From: Deltaproteobacteria bacterium
GTDB lineage: Bacteria; Myxococcota_A; UBA9160; UBA6930
Direction: 5' to 3'
Assembly: GCA_029261795.1 (NCBI GenBank)
Contig: JAJDAP010000095.1
Span: 83,295 to 147,294, forward strand
Length of the DNA: 64,000 nt
The notes under the pieces are model-generated. The model had not been told where the DNA came from and made no database searches. It was given only the letters and a program-made list of their open reading frames with translations. The stretch's first letter is position 1, and every line of letters starts with the position of its first letter. The position numbers and the translations under genes are program-made. Of this stretch, positions 53,186 through 62,858 are shown in pieces.

Positions 53186-54556
53186 TCATTCGTGTCCCGT
53201 CAGCGACTCGAGAGCTGAGCCCCACCTCGCGACAACCCCCTGCCGCGCACACCGATCCGCCGCAAACGCCATCCGATGGCTCCAAACCGACTCCCCCGCA
53301 CTGGTCTCCGGAGTACGCCCGCTCCTGACCGCGCCCAGAAAGTCCTCGAACAGCCGAGGATCCGCCCCGCCGTGCCGCCCAGCCGACGAGTCCAGCGTTA
53401 GTTCCCGCATTCGCCCCGTCTTGTGATCATGCAGCGTCGCGTGCTGTTCGGTGTTGTAGAAGCCCGCGACCAGGGTGCCCCGCGTGCCATCGATCCGCGT
53501 CTCGCGCCCCTCGCGATGTGAGGTCGAGTGCATCGTGAAGCTCGCGTTCACGCCGTTCGCGAATTGCACGCCGACCTGTTGGCTCGAGGGCTGGTCGTTG
53601 TCGCCGACGCGGTAGACGCACCGGCCATAGCGGGTTTCACGCAAGGCGCGGTCGACGCCTTTCGGCGACGGATCCTCCGTGATGGCGGATACCGGCCAGC
53701 CCTTCCAGTTCGCCGCCCTCGGAATGTCGGAGGAGGGATCGTCGTTCACGCCGGGCCCGTTCTTCTTGTGGAGGTCGAGCAGGAGCGGCGTGAGATGGCG
53801 GTACATGGAGACGGCGTCGTAGGGGCAGGTTTCCGCGTGCGGACATCCTTCGATGCAGTAGCTCGGCGCGTCGGTTGGGGCGTTCGCTTCGCGAAGCTCG
53901 GTGGGGCGCTCGATCGAGGTCAGTCGCACCGGCTGGGCGCCGCATAACCAGTAGAGGAGATCCAGGTCGTGGCACGATTTCGCCAAGATCATCGGCGAGG
54001 AGGCGGTGCGGTTGCGCCAGTTGCCGCGGCAGTAGGAGTGGGCGTAGTGCCAGTAGGAGACGTTCTCGGAGTGTTGGATCGTGACGATGTCGCCGATCTC
54101 GCCCGCGTCGATGGCCTGCTTCAGCGCCTGGTAGAGCGGCGCATAACGCAGCACGTGGCAGATCTGAAGAAGCTTGCCGCTGCGTTCGCTGGCTTCGACG
54201 AGGGCTTCGCAATCGGGTTCGTTCACGGCCATCGGTTTCTCGAGCAGCACGTGGTAGCCGCGTTCGAGAGCGCCGAGCGCGGGCTCGACGTGGTGAGGGT
54301 CGGGCGTTGCGATCAGGGCGAAGTCGGCGAGGCGGGGCTTCGCGAGCAGCTCGCTGGCTTTTGCGAAGCAGGCGCCCGCTTCCAGGCCGTGTTGCTTTGC
54401 GAAGGCTGCGCGGCGCTCCGGGTTTCGCTCGGCGACGGCGACGATGGATCCCAGTTCGGGCCGCTCCAGCAACAACGGTACGTAGGCGTTGGCACCGCGA
54501 TCGCCGGCGCCGATGACGACGCCCTTCAGCGGGCCCGTGCGGGGTGATTCCGTCAC
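53186..54556 (-). CDS. Gfo/Idh/MocA-family oxidoreductase
   Basis: A 456-residue NAD(P)-dependent sugar or inositol oxidoreductase. The N-terminal Rossmann fold has GVVIGAGDRGANAYVPLL and LIATPDPHHVEPALGALERG. The catalytic Lys is in VLLEKPMAV. The C-terminal beta-sheet domain contains the helix with catalytic His (CHDLDLLYWLCG). A cysteine-rich insertion CIEGCPHAETCPYD (about 233-246) is not standard for the family and could bind a metal. The substrate is unknown. Confidence 0.88.
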   Translation of the reverse strand: MTESPRTGPLKGVVIGAGDRGANAYVPLLLERPELGSIVAVAERNPERRAAFAKQHGLEAGACFAKASELLAKPRLADFALIATPDPHHVEPALGALERGYHVLLEKPMAVNEPDCEALVEASERSGKLLQICHVLRYAPLYQALKQAIDAGEIGDIVTIQHSENVSYWHYAHSYCRGNWRNRTASSPMILAKSCHDLDLLYWLCGAQPVRLTSIERPTELREANAPTDAPSYCIEGCPHAETCPYDAVSMYRHLTPLLLDLHKKNGPGVNDDPSSDIPRAANWKGWPVSAITEDPSPKGVDRALRETRYGRCVYRVGDNDQPSSQQVGVQFANGVNASFTMHSTSHREGRETRIDGTRGTLVAGFYNTEQHATLHDHKTGRMRELTLDSSAGRHGGADPRLFEDFLGAVRSGRTPETSAGESVWSHRMAFAADRCARQGVVARWGSALESLTGHE

Positions 54557-54638
54557 CGCCCCAGCCTAGCGTCCGGAGGTTCCGATATGCAGCAAACGGG
54601 AATCACTGGCAAGCTGCGACCCCGGAGCACCGAGAGCG

Positions 54639-55028
54639 ATGAACGACGAGTACTCGAACGTGCGCTTCCGCGCCGAGCCGCCCGCGGGAGGGCTACCCGA
54701 ACGGTTTGGCGTGGTTACGGCCTGCAACCCCGACGGTGTTTCAGACCTGGACGAGAAGAACCGGGCACGGACCGAAGTGCTGCGGGCGAGACTCGAAGCC
54801 GCCGGCCTCGCGTTCTTCCCCGTGACGGGCGGGTCGCCCGATTTCAGCCATCGCGAGCCGGGCTTCGGACTCGTAGCCCCGAGCATCGAACGCGTGATCG
54901 AACTGGGCCGCGAGTTCCACCAGGAAGCCGTCTTCTGGGTCGAAAACGGCGAGGTCCAGCTGGTTTCCTGCGTCTCTGCAGCGAGCCAGGTCGTCGGCCG
55001 TTGGCGGGAGCTTCAGTTCGCCGGGTAG
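54639..55028 (+). CDS. DUF3293-domain protein
   Basis: A 129-residue cytosolic protein. FGVVTACNPDGVSDLDEKNR, followed by GLAFFPVTGGSPDFSHREPG, is the usual DUF3293 pattern. The function is not known. It stands alone on the plus strand between the oxidoreductase and the cupin gene; no clear ribosome site decides the start, but ATG 54639 gives the family length. Confidence 0.8.
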   Translation: MNDEYSNVRFRAEPPAGGLPERFGVVTACNPDGVSDLDEKNRARTEVLRARLEAAGLAFFPVTGGSPDFSHREPGFGLVAPSIERVIELGREFHQEAVFWVENGEVQLVSCVSAASQVVGRWRELQFAG

Positions 55029-55051
55029 GCCAGGCTGGTCTGCGCGGGAAC

Positions 55052-55417
55052 TCATGGGTCCGGATTCGAATCGCGGCTGAAGACCTCGGATTCGAGGTCG
55101 AAGCTCGGCGAGTGGACCAGGACGAGGAGGGCGGGGGCTGAGCCATCGTTCTGGTAGGAGAATCGTTTCCCCTGCCCAACAAGGCAGAAGTCCTTGGGCC
55201 CGAGCGCGAATGCCTCGCCATCCAGCGAGAACTGCACCTCCCCGCTCACCACCAGGTAGTACTTGTCGGAGCGCCGAGACCATGCCTCCGGATGAGTGAC
55301 GCCTGGCGCCACCTCGATCAACGCCAACGAAGCCCCGGACTCGGAGCCTGCGGTGTAGTCGGATATCCGCAGACCTTCGAAGCTGATGGCCTCGATCGAG
55401 CCGTGTCGGACCAGCAT
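55052..55417 (-). CDS. Cupin-domain protein
   Basis: A 121-residue single-domain cupin. The two motifs appear as VTHPEAWSRRSDKYYLVVSG, followed by EVQFSLDG, and FCLVGQGKRFSYQNDG; histidines are fewer than in canonical metal cupins, so metal binding is unsure. It may be a sugar-binding or isomerase-like protein. It converges on the DUF3293 gene. Confidence 0.75.
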   Translation of the reverse strand: MLVRHGSIEAISFEGLRISDYTAGSESGASLALIEVAPGVTHPEAWSRRSDKYYLVVSGEVQFSLDGEAFALGPKDFCLVGQGKRFSYQNDGSAPALLVLVHSPSFDLESEVFSRDSNPDP

Positions 55418-55630
55418 CGCTTCCCCCTTGGGTTTCCATTCATCGATCGACGTGGATCCAGGGGTATGACAGTTCTCGAGCGATCGCCATTCGGACCCCG
55501 CTGAGGCCCGTTGCGGTGCGCGCGGCCTCGATCCCTCGTCCGCCGAGGGCGGGTGTTCGGGTCTAGGGCCAAGGAGGGATCAGGGCGAAGTCCCCCAGGG
55601 GCCTTGGTATCCATGGTCGTAATTAAATAT

Positions 55631-55668
55631 TTACGCGTAATCTTTAATAGTGGGTCACGCTATTAAAG
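55631..55668. promoter_or_regulatory. AT-rich operator region before the Fic gene
   Basis: In an AT-rich patch (55615-55670) lie a perfect 10-bp palindrome TTACGCGTAA (55631-55640) and a perfect 9-bp inverted repeat CTTTAATAG / CTATTAAAG (55642-55650 and 55660-55668, 9-bp spacer). They sit 27 bp before the Fic start. The Fic protein carries a C-terminal winged helix, so autoregulation is plausible. Confidence 0.55.
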
Positions 55669-55694
55669 AACTCCCCCACCCCCAAAGGAACACC

Positions 55695-56858
55695 ATGGAG
55701 CGCGGAGATGCCGGGACGTACGTCGAGACCGCAGTCGGAGGGGAGTTGCTGCGCGCCTTCGTGCCCTACCCGCTGCCGCCCGACCCACCGCTTGCACTGG
55801 ACGGCGATCTGCAGCAGCGGCTCGAGTCGGCTGGGTTGGCGCTGGGTCGCCTGGACGCTTCCTCCACATTACTGCCGGACAAGGCGCTCTTCCTGTACAG
55901 CTACGTGCGCAAGGAGGCAGTGCTCTCCTCCCAGATCGAGGGCACGAAGTCAACGCTCTCCGACCTGCTGTTGTTCGAGATCGACGAGGCGCCTGGCGTG
56001 CCCGAGGCCGATGTCATCGAAGTCTCGAACTACGTGGCTGCACTCGAGCATGGGCTCGTGCGGCTCGCGGAGGGATTCCCACTCTCGAACCGCTTGATCC
56101 GAGAGATCCACGAGGTGTTGCTGGCAAGAGGGCGCGGAAGCGACAAGAGACCTGGGGAGTTCCGTCGCTCGCAGGTTTGGCTAGGCGGCTCCAGCCCCGA
56201 AAATGCTCACTTCGTTCCGCCGCCCCCCAACGACGTGCCAGATTGCATGGCGCATCTCGAGCGCTTCCTGCATGAGGACGGCGACGGCCTGACCGTCCTG
56301 CTGCGCGCCGGGGTGGCACACGTTCAGTTCGAGACGATTCACCCCTTCCTCGACGGAAACGGGCGAGTGGGGCGTCTGCTGATCACATTCTTGTTATGCC
56401 ACGCAGGCGCGTTGCACGACCCGCTGCTCTATCTTAGTTTGTACTTCAAGCAGAACCGAGACGCCTACTACGAACTGCTGAACCGCGTGCGCACGCACGG
56501 CGACTGGGAGGCCTGGTTGTCGTTCTATCTCGACGGCGTGTGTAGCGTGGCGGAGGGCGCCGTCGCGACGGCCGAACGCCTGGGCAGAATGTTTCAGGAC
56601 CACCGGGCGACGATCGGGCAGCAAGGCCGCCGCGCAAGTTCGGCCTTGCGGGTATACGACGCACTGTCTGCCCGACCGATCGGATCCATGCCCTCCCTCT
56701 GCCAGACCACGGGCCTTTCGTTTCCCACTGTATCGTCGGCGGTTGGGCTCCTGGAGCAGCTGGGCATCGCGCGAGAGCTGACCGGGAAACGGCGTAATCG
56801 CCTGTTCGCCTACGACGCCTACCTTTCGGACCTGAGCGAGGGGACCGAGCCGCTGTGA
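55695..56858 (+). CDS. Fic family protein with C-terminal winged-helix domain
   Basis: A predicted AMP transferase of the self-inhibited class, 387 residues. The inhibitory motif SSQIEGTKSTLSDLL lies near residue 80 and the active site HPFLDGNGRVGR near 218-229. The last ~60 residues (LCQTTGLSFPTVSSAVGLLE, then QLGIARELTGKRRNRLF) form a winged helix, as in bacterial Fic regulators. ATG 55695 has AAAGGAA upstream and starts the family N-terminus. No separate antitoxin gene is adjacent. Confidence 0.9.
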   Translation: MERGDAGTYVETAVGGELLRAFVPYPLPPDPPLALDGDLQQRLESAGLALGRLDASSTLLPDKALFLYSYVRKEAVLSSQIEGTKSTLSDLLLFEIDEAPGVPEADVIEVSNYVAALEHGLVRLAEGFPLSNRLIREIHEVLLARGRGSDKRPGEFRRSQVWLGGSSPENAHFVPPPPNDVPDCMAHLERFLHEDGDGLTVLLRAGVAHVQFETIHPFLDGNGRVGRLLITFLLCHAGALHDPLLYLSLYFKQNRDAYYELLNRVRTHGDWEAWLSFYLDGVCSVAEGAVATAERLGRMFQDHRATIGQQGRRASSALRVYDALSARPIGSMPSLCQTTGLSFPTVSSAVGLLEQLGIARELTGKRRNRLFAYDAYLSDLSEGTEPL

Positions 56859-56969
56859 ACGGGCGAGGATCGATGGCCGTGAAGACCACGGCGTTCGATC
56901 TTCCCGTTCGCGAGCTTGGAAGACACTTCTGGGATCGACCTCTTCCCCGCGTCGCTCACGCCTTCCCCG

Positions 56970-58922
56970 TCACCGGGGAGGATCAGCGTCGAGCCACTCG
57001 TAATCCTCGCTCGCCGGTTCCCGGGTCCACCCCCAGTAGTCCACCAGCCGCCACGGCGAAGTCGTGGTTACCCGGCCGCTGGCGTTCTTGTACCAGCTGT
57101 CCATTCCCGGGTGGGACCAGACCAGCGTGCGGTGCTCGGCCTGGAGCCGCGCGTCGTAGGCCTCTGCGACGGCCGGCTTGCAATCCAGCGCGTCGTGGCC
57201 GTCGACGCAGAGGGCGCGCAGGCTCGCCATCACATAACGGACCTGGCACTCGGAGTGGAAGATGATGCTACCGGCGTGGGCGAGGTTGGTGGCAGGGCCG
57301 TAGAGGCAGAACAGGTTGGGGTAGCCGGGCACCGTGATGCCCAGGTAGGCGGCAGGGTCGTCTCCCCAGTGTTCGGCGAGGGCTTCACCGGAGCGCCCCA
57401 CCACTTCCATCGGCCACAGGAACTTGTTGGCGTGGAAGCCGGTCGCGTAGACGATCACGTCGACGTCGAGTTCCCTGCCGTCCTCGCAGACGACACCACC
57501 CGGTGTCACCTCCCGTAGCCCCTGGCTGACGAGCTCGACGTTGTCGCGGCAGAGGGCGCCGAGCCAACTGCCATTGTCCTGGAGGATGCGCTTGCCGAAG
57601 GGCGGATAGCTCGGCGTCACCTGGGCGAGCAGCTCCTCGTCGCCACCGAGCTGCGCTCGCATGTACGCGATGAACGAGACGCGCACCTGGTCGTTCATCG
57701 CGTTCACGGCGCGCTCCGGGTGCGGCCAATCGGGATCGACCCGCAGCGAGGGCAGCAGCCCGTCCGAACCCGGCCAGAAGCGCAGGAACCGGAACCAACG
57801 GCCGTAGTAGGGCACGTGTTCGAGTAGCCAGCGCGTGCCCGCGTCGACCTTCTTGTGATAGGCCGGGTTCGGCAGCATCCAGGGCGCCGAGCGTTGCAGC
57901 ACGAAGAGCTGTTTTGCGGTCTTTGCCACCTCGGGCACGAGCTGGAAGGCGCTGGCGCCGGTGCCGACCACGGCCACGCGCTTGCCCGTCAGGTCGAGGC
58001 CTTCGGGCCACTGGGCGGAGTGGAAGGCGGGGCCGTCGAATCGCTCGCGGCCGGGCACGTCGGGGATGTTGGGCCGGTTGAGCTGGCCGACCGCGCTGAT
58101 CACGGCGCTGGCCGCAAGCGTCTCCTCGCTGCCGTCGGCGCTGCGCAGGACGACCGACCAGGTGCAGCTGGCCTCGTCCCACTTCGCCGAGCGCACTTCG
58201 GTCTGGAAGCGGATCTTCTCGTGAATGCCGTACTTGTGGCTCACCCGTTCGAAGTAGGCGTGGATCTCGTCACGCTCGGAGAAGAACTGCGTCCAAGCGT
58301 GGTTCGGCTCGAACGAATAACAATAGAACGCATTGGCCACGTCGACGCGACAGCCGGGGTAGCGGTTCTCGTACCAGGTACCGCCGACGGCATCGTTCTT
58401 CTCGACGAGCGTGTAGGGGATGCCCGCCTCCTGGAGACGGATCGCCGAGAGCAGCCCGGACATGCCGGCCCCGATCACCACGACGTGCAGGCCCCGCCTG
58501 GCCTCGGCGCTCCCGGCCGGCCAGGCCACGGCCCGGGCGTCGCTGCCATCGAGGGCCATCTCCTCGAGCATCATCGGCACGTATTCGTCGGGCACGTGCT
58601 CGCCGACCTGGAAGCTCATCATGCGCCGGATGGTCTCGTCCGAGGGGGGCGGGGGCAGCGTGCAACCGCGGTCCCGGTACTCGCGCAGTGCCTTGGCGGC
58701 CTGCTGGAGGATCTCGCTTCGCCCCGCCGCGTCGATCCCATCGCTGGCGGCGGCGAGGGCGGCCGGGCCGGGTCGGTGCGGGCCCTCGAGCAGCGACGCG
58801 TCGCCGGTCAGGTGGACCAGCGACATCATCAGGGTCGGCAGGTTCGCGCTTTCGAGTGCACGCGCGATCTCGGCGTCGCTCTCGGTGATGGGCAGGTCGG
58901 CCGGGGGCAGGGCGTCGGGCAC
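56970..58922 (-). CDS. Flavin-containing Baeyer-Villiger-type monooxygenase
   Basis: A 650-residue FAD/NADPH monooxygenase that inserts oxygen into ketones. The FAD motif is VVIGAGMSGLLSAIRLQEAG (about 147-166). The BVMO fingerprint FDGPAFHSAQWP fits FxGxxxHxxxWP, and the NADPH motif is VAVVGTGASAFQLVPEV. An N-terminal ~140-residue extension is present, as in some ketone monooxygenases. It faces the RecQ gene divergently. A possible relative's N-terminal fragment lies near 19.2 kb. Confidence 0.9.
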   Translation of the reverse strand: MPDALPPADLPITESDAEIARALESANLPTLMMSLVHLTGDASLLEGPHRPGPAALAAASDGIDAAGRSEILQQAAKALREYRDRGCTLPPPPSDETIRRMMSFQVGEHVPDEYVPMMLEEMALDGSDARAVAWPAGSAEARRGLHVVVIGAGMSGLLSAIRLQEAGIPYTLVEKNDAVGGTWYENRYPGCRVDVANAFYCYSFEPNHAWTQFFSERDEIHAYFERVSHKYGIHEKIRFQTEVRSAKWDEASCTWSVVLRSADGSEETLAASAVISAVGQLNRPNIPDVPGRERFDGPAFHSAQWPEGLDLTGKRVAVVGTGASAFQLVPEVAKTAKQLFVLQRSAPWMLPNPAYHKKVDAGTRWLLEHVPYYGRWFRFLRFWPGSDGLLPSLRVDPDWPHPERAVNAMNDQVRVSFIAYMRAQLGGDEELLAQVTPSYPPFGKRILQDNGSWLGALCRDNVELVSQGLREVTPGGVVCEDGRELDVDVIVYATGFHANKFLWPMEVVGRSGEALAEHWGDDPAAYLGITVPGYPNLFCLYGPATNLAHAGSIIFHSECQVRYVMASLRALCVDGHDALDCKPAVAEAYDARLQAEHRTLVWSHPGMDSWYKNASGRVTTTSPWRLVDYWGWTREPASEDYEWLDADPPR

Positions 58923-59035
58923 CGGGGTCTCCGTTCCGTTGCCGCGATCCTAGTCGAGTCGCAGGGTCGGGTCTCCTCGCGCGCCTTCACGCGCTAGATT
59001 CCCCGCTGCACCCCGGTCCCACGGAGGCTCCCTTG

Positions 59036-61060
59036 GTGACTGACGATTCCGGTGCTTTCCTCGGCCGGGTGGGTGATGGAGAAGCGTCGGCGAATGCTCT
59101 CGACGCTGCGCTCGCACGCCTCGGCTACGACGCGTTCAAACCCGGTCAACGCGAGGCGGTCGAAACGCTGCTCGAGACAGGGCGCCTGCTCCTGGTGGCA
59201 CCCACCGGCGGCGGCAAGAGCCTCACCTATCAACTGCCTGCAACGCTGCTCGGCGGTACCACCCTGGTCGTCTCGCCACTGATCTCGTTGATGCAGGATC
59301 AGGTGGATGCCCTGACCGAGCGTGGCGTCGCGGCCACCTACCTGGCCTCGACCCTCGATTTCGGCGAGCAGCGTCGGCGCATGCAAGCGATTCGCAATGG
59401 CGAGATGAGCCTGGTCTACGCCGCGCCGGAGCGGCTCGCCGGCGGGCCTTCGGGCGACGAGATGCGCGCGCTGCTGCATGATCTCGATTGCCCGCTGATC
59501 GCCATCGACGAAGCGCACTGCATCAGCGAATGGGGCCACGATTTCCGCCCCGAGTACATGGCGCTCGGCGCACTGCTGGCAGATTTTCCGAAGGCGCGCG
59601 TGCTCGCTTGCACGGCGACGGCCACGCCCGTGGTTCGCGACGAGATCCTGGTGCGCCTGGGCCTGCCCGCTGACACGCCGCAACTGGTTCGAGGCTTCGC
59701 GCGACCGAACCTGGCACTGCGGGCGCGTGAGGTGCGACACAAGAAGGATCTCCGGGGCTGGATCGACGACGCCTTGCGCGAGGCCCTGGTCGACCCGGCG
59801 CACCCGAACGGCGCCGCGATCCTGTATGCGCCCACGCGGAAATCCACCGAGGGCGAGGCGGCGCGGCTCGAGCGCGCCGGCTGGAAGGCGCTGGCCTATC
59901 ACGCGGGCATGTCCGGGCGCGACCGCGAGCGCATCCACCGGAGTTTCGCTTCGGGGGAAGCGGACGTGGTCGTCGCAACCAACGCCTTCGGCATGGGCAT
60001 CGACCGCGCCGACGTGCGCGCAGTCGTTCATCTGGCACCGCCCGGATCGGTCGAGTCCTACTACCAGGAGGTCGGCCGTGCGGGGCGCGACGACCAGCCC
60101 GCAATCGGTCTGCTGCTCGTCTCCCCTGGCGACATGGCCCAGCGCCGCGCCCTCATCGAGCGCGATGCGGCTGGCGGTGCCGCCTCCCAGGAACTGGTGC
60201 GCCACAAGTGGAACCTGTTCCTCGAGTTGATGCGCTGGGCCGAGGGTGGCAGCTGTCGCCACGACGCCATCCTTCGTTATTTCGACGACGAAGAAGAAAC
60301 CCTGGCCGGCTGCGGCCGCTGCGACGTATGCCTGGGCCTCGCCGCCAGCGTTGCCGACGAAGAAGAGCGCACGCTCCTGGTACGCAAGGCTCTCTCCGGT
60401 GTCGCCCGCATCCACGGACGTTTCGGCTTGATGGCAGCGGTGAAGCTCCTGCGCGGTGCCGAAGATGAGCGTCTCGAGCGCGCGGGCCTGCAGCGCACTT
60501 CCACCTTCGGCGTGCTGAGCGAGCACGCGGAAGAGTGGCTCCAGCGCTTGCTGCGCCGCTGTGTCACCGCGGGTTGGGTGGAATTCGAAGGCGGCGACCG
60601 GCCCGTGGCGGTGTTGACCGAGGAGGGCATTGCCGTGATGCGGGCCGAGCGGCCGGCTCGGTTGCTGTTGCCCGCGATCGATCTCGGCCGCCCCGGGCGT
60701 GTGCCGAAGGCCGGCCGGCGCGAGGCGCCCATCCGCCACGAAACCGGCGAGACGCGTCCGGCGCGCACGGCCCTCGAGGGCGAGGACATCCTCGATGAAA
60801 CCGGTCAGGCGCTGTTCGAGGCGCTGCGCCAATACCGTCTCACGGTTTCGAAAGCCGACGAGGTTCCGCCCTACGTCGTGGCCACGGACCGGGCGCTGCG
60901 CGATATCGCACGGCTTCGTCCCCGCGACGAATACGAACTGCTCCAGGCCCACGGCATCGGCCCCTCGAAGGTGGAGCGCTACGGTGCAGGTCTGCTCTCC
61001 GTCGTGGAGGACGCAACGGTGGATCTGTTCTCGGCGGGTCCGGATCCGGAGGAAGAATGA
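59036..61060 (+). CDS. recQ: RecQ-family ATP-dependent DNA helicase
   Basis: A 674-residue 3'-5' DNA helicase used in recombination and repair. Motifs include PTGGGKSLTYQLPA, AIDEAHCISEWGHDFRP, TATATP, NAFGMGIDRADVRAV and EVGRAGRDDQP. Zinc-binding cysteines lie in CRHDAILRYFDDEEETLAGC, followed by GRCDVC. An HRDC domain is at the C-terminus (ALRQYRLTVSKADEVPPYVV). I chose GTG 59036 behind GGAGG, though TTG 59033 is possible. The stop overlaps the next gene (ATGA). Confidence 0.92.
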   Translation: MTDDSGAFLGRVGDGEASANALDAALARLGYDAFKPGQREAVETLLETGRLLLVAPTGGGKSLTYQLPATLLGGTTLVVSPLISLMQDQVDALTERGVAATYLASTLDFGEQRRRMQAIRNGEMSLVYAAPERLAGGPSGDEMRALLHDLDCPLIAIDEAHCISEWGHDFRPEYMALGALLADFPKARVLACTATATPVVRDEILVRLGLPADTPQLVRGFARPNLALRAREVRHKKDLRGWIDDALREALVDPAHPNGAAILYAPTRKSTEGEAARLERAGWKALAYHAGMSGRDRERIHRSFASGEADVVVATNAFGMGIDRADVRAVVHLAPPGSVESYYQEVGRAGRDDQPAIGLLLVSPGDMAQRRALIERDAAGGAASQELVRHKWNLFLELMRWAEGGSCRHDAILRYFDDEEETLAGCGRCDVCLGLAASVADEEERTLLVRKALSGVARIHGRFGLMAAVKLLRGAEDERLERAGLQRTSTFGVLSEHAEEWLQRLLRRCVTAGWVEFEGGDRPVAVLTEEGIAVMRAERPARLLLPAIDLGRPGRVPKAGRREAPIRHETGETRPARTALEGEDILDETGQALFEALRQYRLTVSKADEVPPYVVATDRALRDIARLRPRDEYELLQAHGIGPSKVERYGAGLLSVVEDATVDLFSAGPDPEEE

Positions 61061-61737
61061 AACTCGCGAAACCCCATGTCGATGTCGGGCTGATGGCGCG
61101 AGATGCCGAGGCGATGCTCGCTTTCTGGCAGGGCGAGGTCGGTCTCCCGTTCGAGGAGTTGCTGCCGACCGGTGGCGGCAACCACCAACACCGCCACGCG
61201 ATGAACGGTTCGGTGTTGAAGCTCAATGCCTCGCGGGAGCCTGCGCCCGACTCGCCGCCCACCGGTTACCGCGAACTCTGGATCGCCGACGATTCCATTT
61301 CGGAGCCGCGCGCGTTGCTGGATCCCGACGGAAATCGCGTCAGCCGGGTTCCCTCCGGCTATCAGGGTGTGGTCGGAATCGGCGTGCGCCTCGGCGTGCG
61401 CGACACAGCGGCCCACGCCCGCTTCTACGAGGAAGCGCTGGGCCTCGAGCCCGTGGACGCGGCGACCTTCCGCTGTGGCGATTCGCTCTTCTTCCTCGAC
61501 GAGGATGCCTCGGCCGGCGGCGATTCCAGCATCGTGGGGACGGGCTACCGCTACCTCACGCTCCAGGTATTCGATTGCGATGCCGCGACCGCGTTTGCGC
61601 TGGCGCATGGCGGCACGCTGGGCGCACCCGCGCGCACCCTCGGCAAAGTGGCGCGCTTCAGCATGGTCCGCGATCCCGACGGCAACTGGATCGAACTCTC
61701 CCAGCGCAGATCGCTGACCGGCGATCTGCCCGACTAA
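61057..61737 (+). CDS. VOC-superfamily (glyoxalase-like) protein
   Basis: A 226-residue protein with two beta-alpha-beta-beta-beta modules. The first reads HVDVGLMARDAEAMLAFWQG and the second VRLGVRDTAAHARFYEEALG. SMVRDPDGNWIELSQ is the usual VOC C-terminal metal-binding Glu segment. It may be a dioxygenase, lyase or isomerase; the chemistry cannot be assigned. It overlaps recQ by four bases, although a shared function is not obvious. Confidence 0.8.
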   Translation: MKLAKPHVDVGLMARDAEAMLAFWQGEVGLPFEELLPTGGGNHQHRHAMNGSVLKLNASREPAPDSPPTGYRELWIADDSISEPRALLDPDGNRVSRVPSGYQGVVGIGVRLGVRDTAAHARFYEEALGLEPVDAATFRCGDSLFFLDEDASAGGDSSIVGTGYRYLTLQVFDCDAATAFALAHGGTLGAPARTLGKVARFSMVRDPDGNWIELSQRRSLTGDLPD

Positions 61738-61769
61738 CGTCTTTCCCACGGCTCGTGCCCGGAGGTCCC

Positions 61770-62858
61770 ATGTCCGATGACCCCGTCGAGAAGGTCCTGA
61801 ACGCCGAGGCGTGGACCGAGTTCTGTGAGCACTTGAAGAAGGCCGGTGAGGTGTTGCTGCGCGACGATCTCACGATCGACGCCTTCGATCGCGCGGAAGG
61901 GTTGCGCTACATGACGCGACTGCTGCGGGCGGGCCTGGTCTCCTTCGTCGAGCATCCCGGGCCGCGCCATCCGGAGTTCCGGCCCATGCCGCGGCTCGTG
62001 AAGATGGGCCTCGACAACCCGGACAACTACTACGTCTCGGCCTCGGTAAACCCGCGCAACAGCTACCGGATAAGCGGCACCCGCGGCACGATCCACTACC
62101 TCTCGTTCGCGGCCCAGAGCCAGAACTTCGCCGCGCGGAACCGCATGACCGGGAGCGGCGGGCATCTGAACGATTCTGAGATTGCGCTCGAAGCCGATGG
62201 CAGTTTCGAGATCATCGCGAGTCAGCAGGAGCAGCCGGGCAATTGGCTGCCGATGAGCGCGGATACCTCGCAGATCCTGATCCGACAGACCTTCCTCGAC
62301 AAGGCGAACGAAGTGCCCGTGGAGGTCCGTATCGAATGCCTGGAGGCAGATGGCCCGCCGGCCCCGATCGATCCCGCGCGCGTTCCGGGGCAGCTGATCG
62401 GTTCGGCGCTCTACGCGGTGGGCTGCGCCCAGTGGTTCGCAGACTGGGTGATGGGCTTCGACGAGCGCGGCGAACTCAACGCCTTCCACCTGCCGGACCT
62501 GGAGCAACACCAGCACGTGGGCGGAGACCCGGACATCCGGATTCCCCTCGGCCACTGGGAACTCGCCGACGACGAAGCCCTCGTGATCGACGTGGTGCCG
62601 CCGGAATGCGATTACTGGAACGTCCAGCTCGCCAACATCTGGGCGGAATCCCTCGATTACGAACACCGACAGGTCCACCTCAACTCGCACACGGCCAAGC
62701 TCAACGACGATGGATCGTTCCGCTGCATCGTCGCCCACGCCGACCCCGGCCATCCAAACTGGCTCGACACCGCCGGCCACAAGCGCGGCATCATGGGCTT
62801 CCGCTGGGTCCGCGCAAAAGCGCTCCCCCTGCCGTGCACCCGGCTCGTGAAACTGTAG
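61770..62858 (+). CDS. DUF1214-like protein
   Basis: A 362-residue cytosolic protein. NPDNYYVSASVNPRNSYRIS and GTRGTIHYLSF are in the first half. The C-terminal region ADDEALVIDVVPPECDYWNV, then QLANIWAES, and the closing PNWLDTAGHKRGIMGFRWVR resemble the DUF1214 family. GGAGG precedes ATG 61770. The TAG stop is directly followed by repeat copy 2. A truncated relative lies at 18886-19105. It may belong with the oxidative genes of this region, but no function is known. Confidence 0.65.
   Translation: MSDDPVEKVLNAEAWTEFCEHLKKAGEVLLRDDLTIDAFDRAEGLRYMTRLLRAGLVSFVEHPGPRHPEFRPMPRLVKMGLDNPDNYYVSASVNPRNSYRISGTRGTIHYLSFAAQSQNFAARNRMTGSGGHLNDSEIALEADGSFEIIASQQEQPGNWLPMSADTSQILIRQTFLDKANEVPVEVRIECLEADGPPAPIDPARVPGQLIGSALYAVGCAQWFADWVMGFDERGELNAFHLPDLEQHQHVGGDPDIRIPLGHWELADDEALVIDVVPPECDYWNVQLANIWAESLDYEHRQVHLNSHTAKLNDDGSFRCIVAHADPGHPNWLDTAGHKRGIMGFRWVRAKALPLPCTRLVKL

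Noticed and set aside
58994..60952. A 652-codon open frame antisense to recQ
   Set aside because: It is a shadow frame produced by high GC codon bias; the plus-strand RecQ has every helicase motif, while the antisense product shows no family features.
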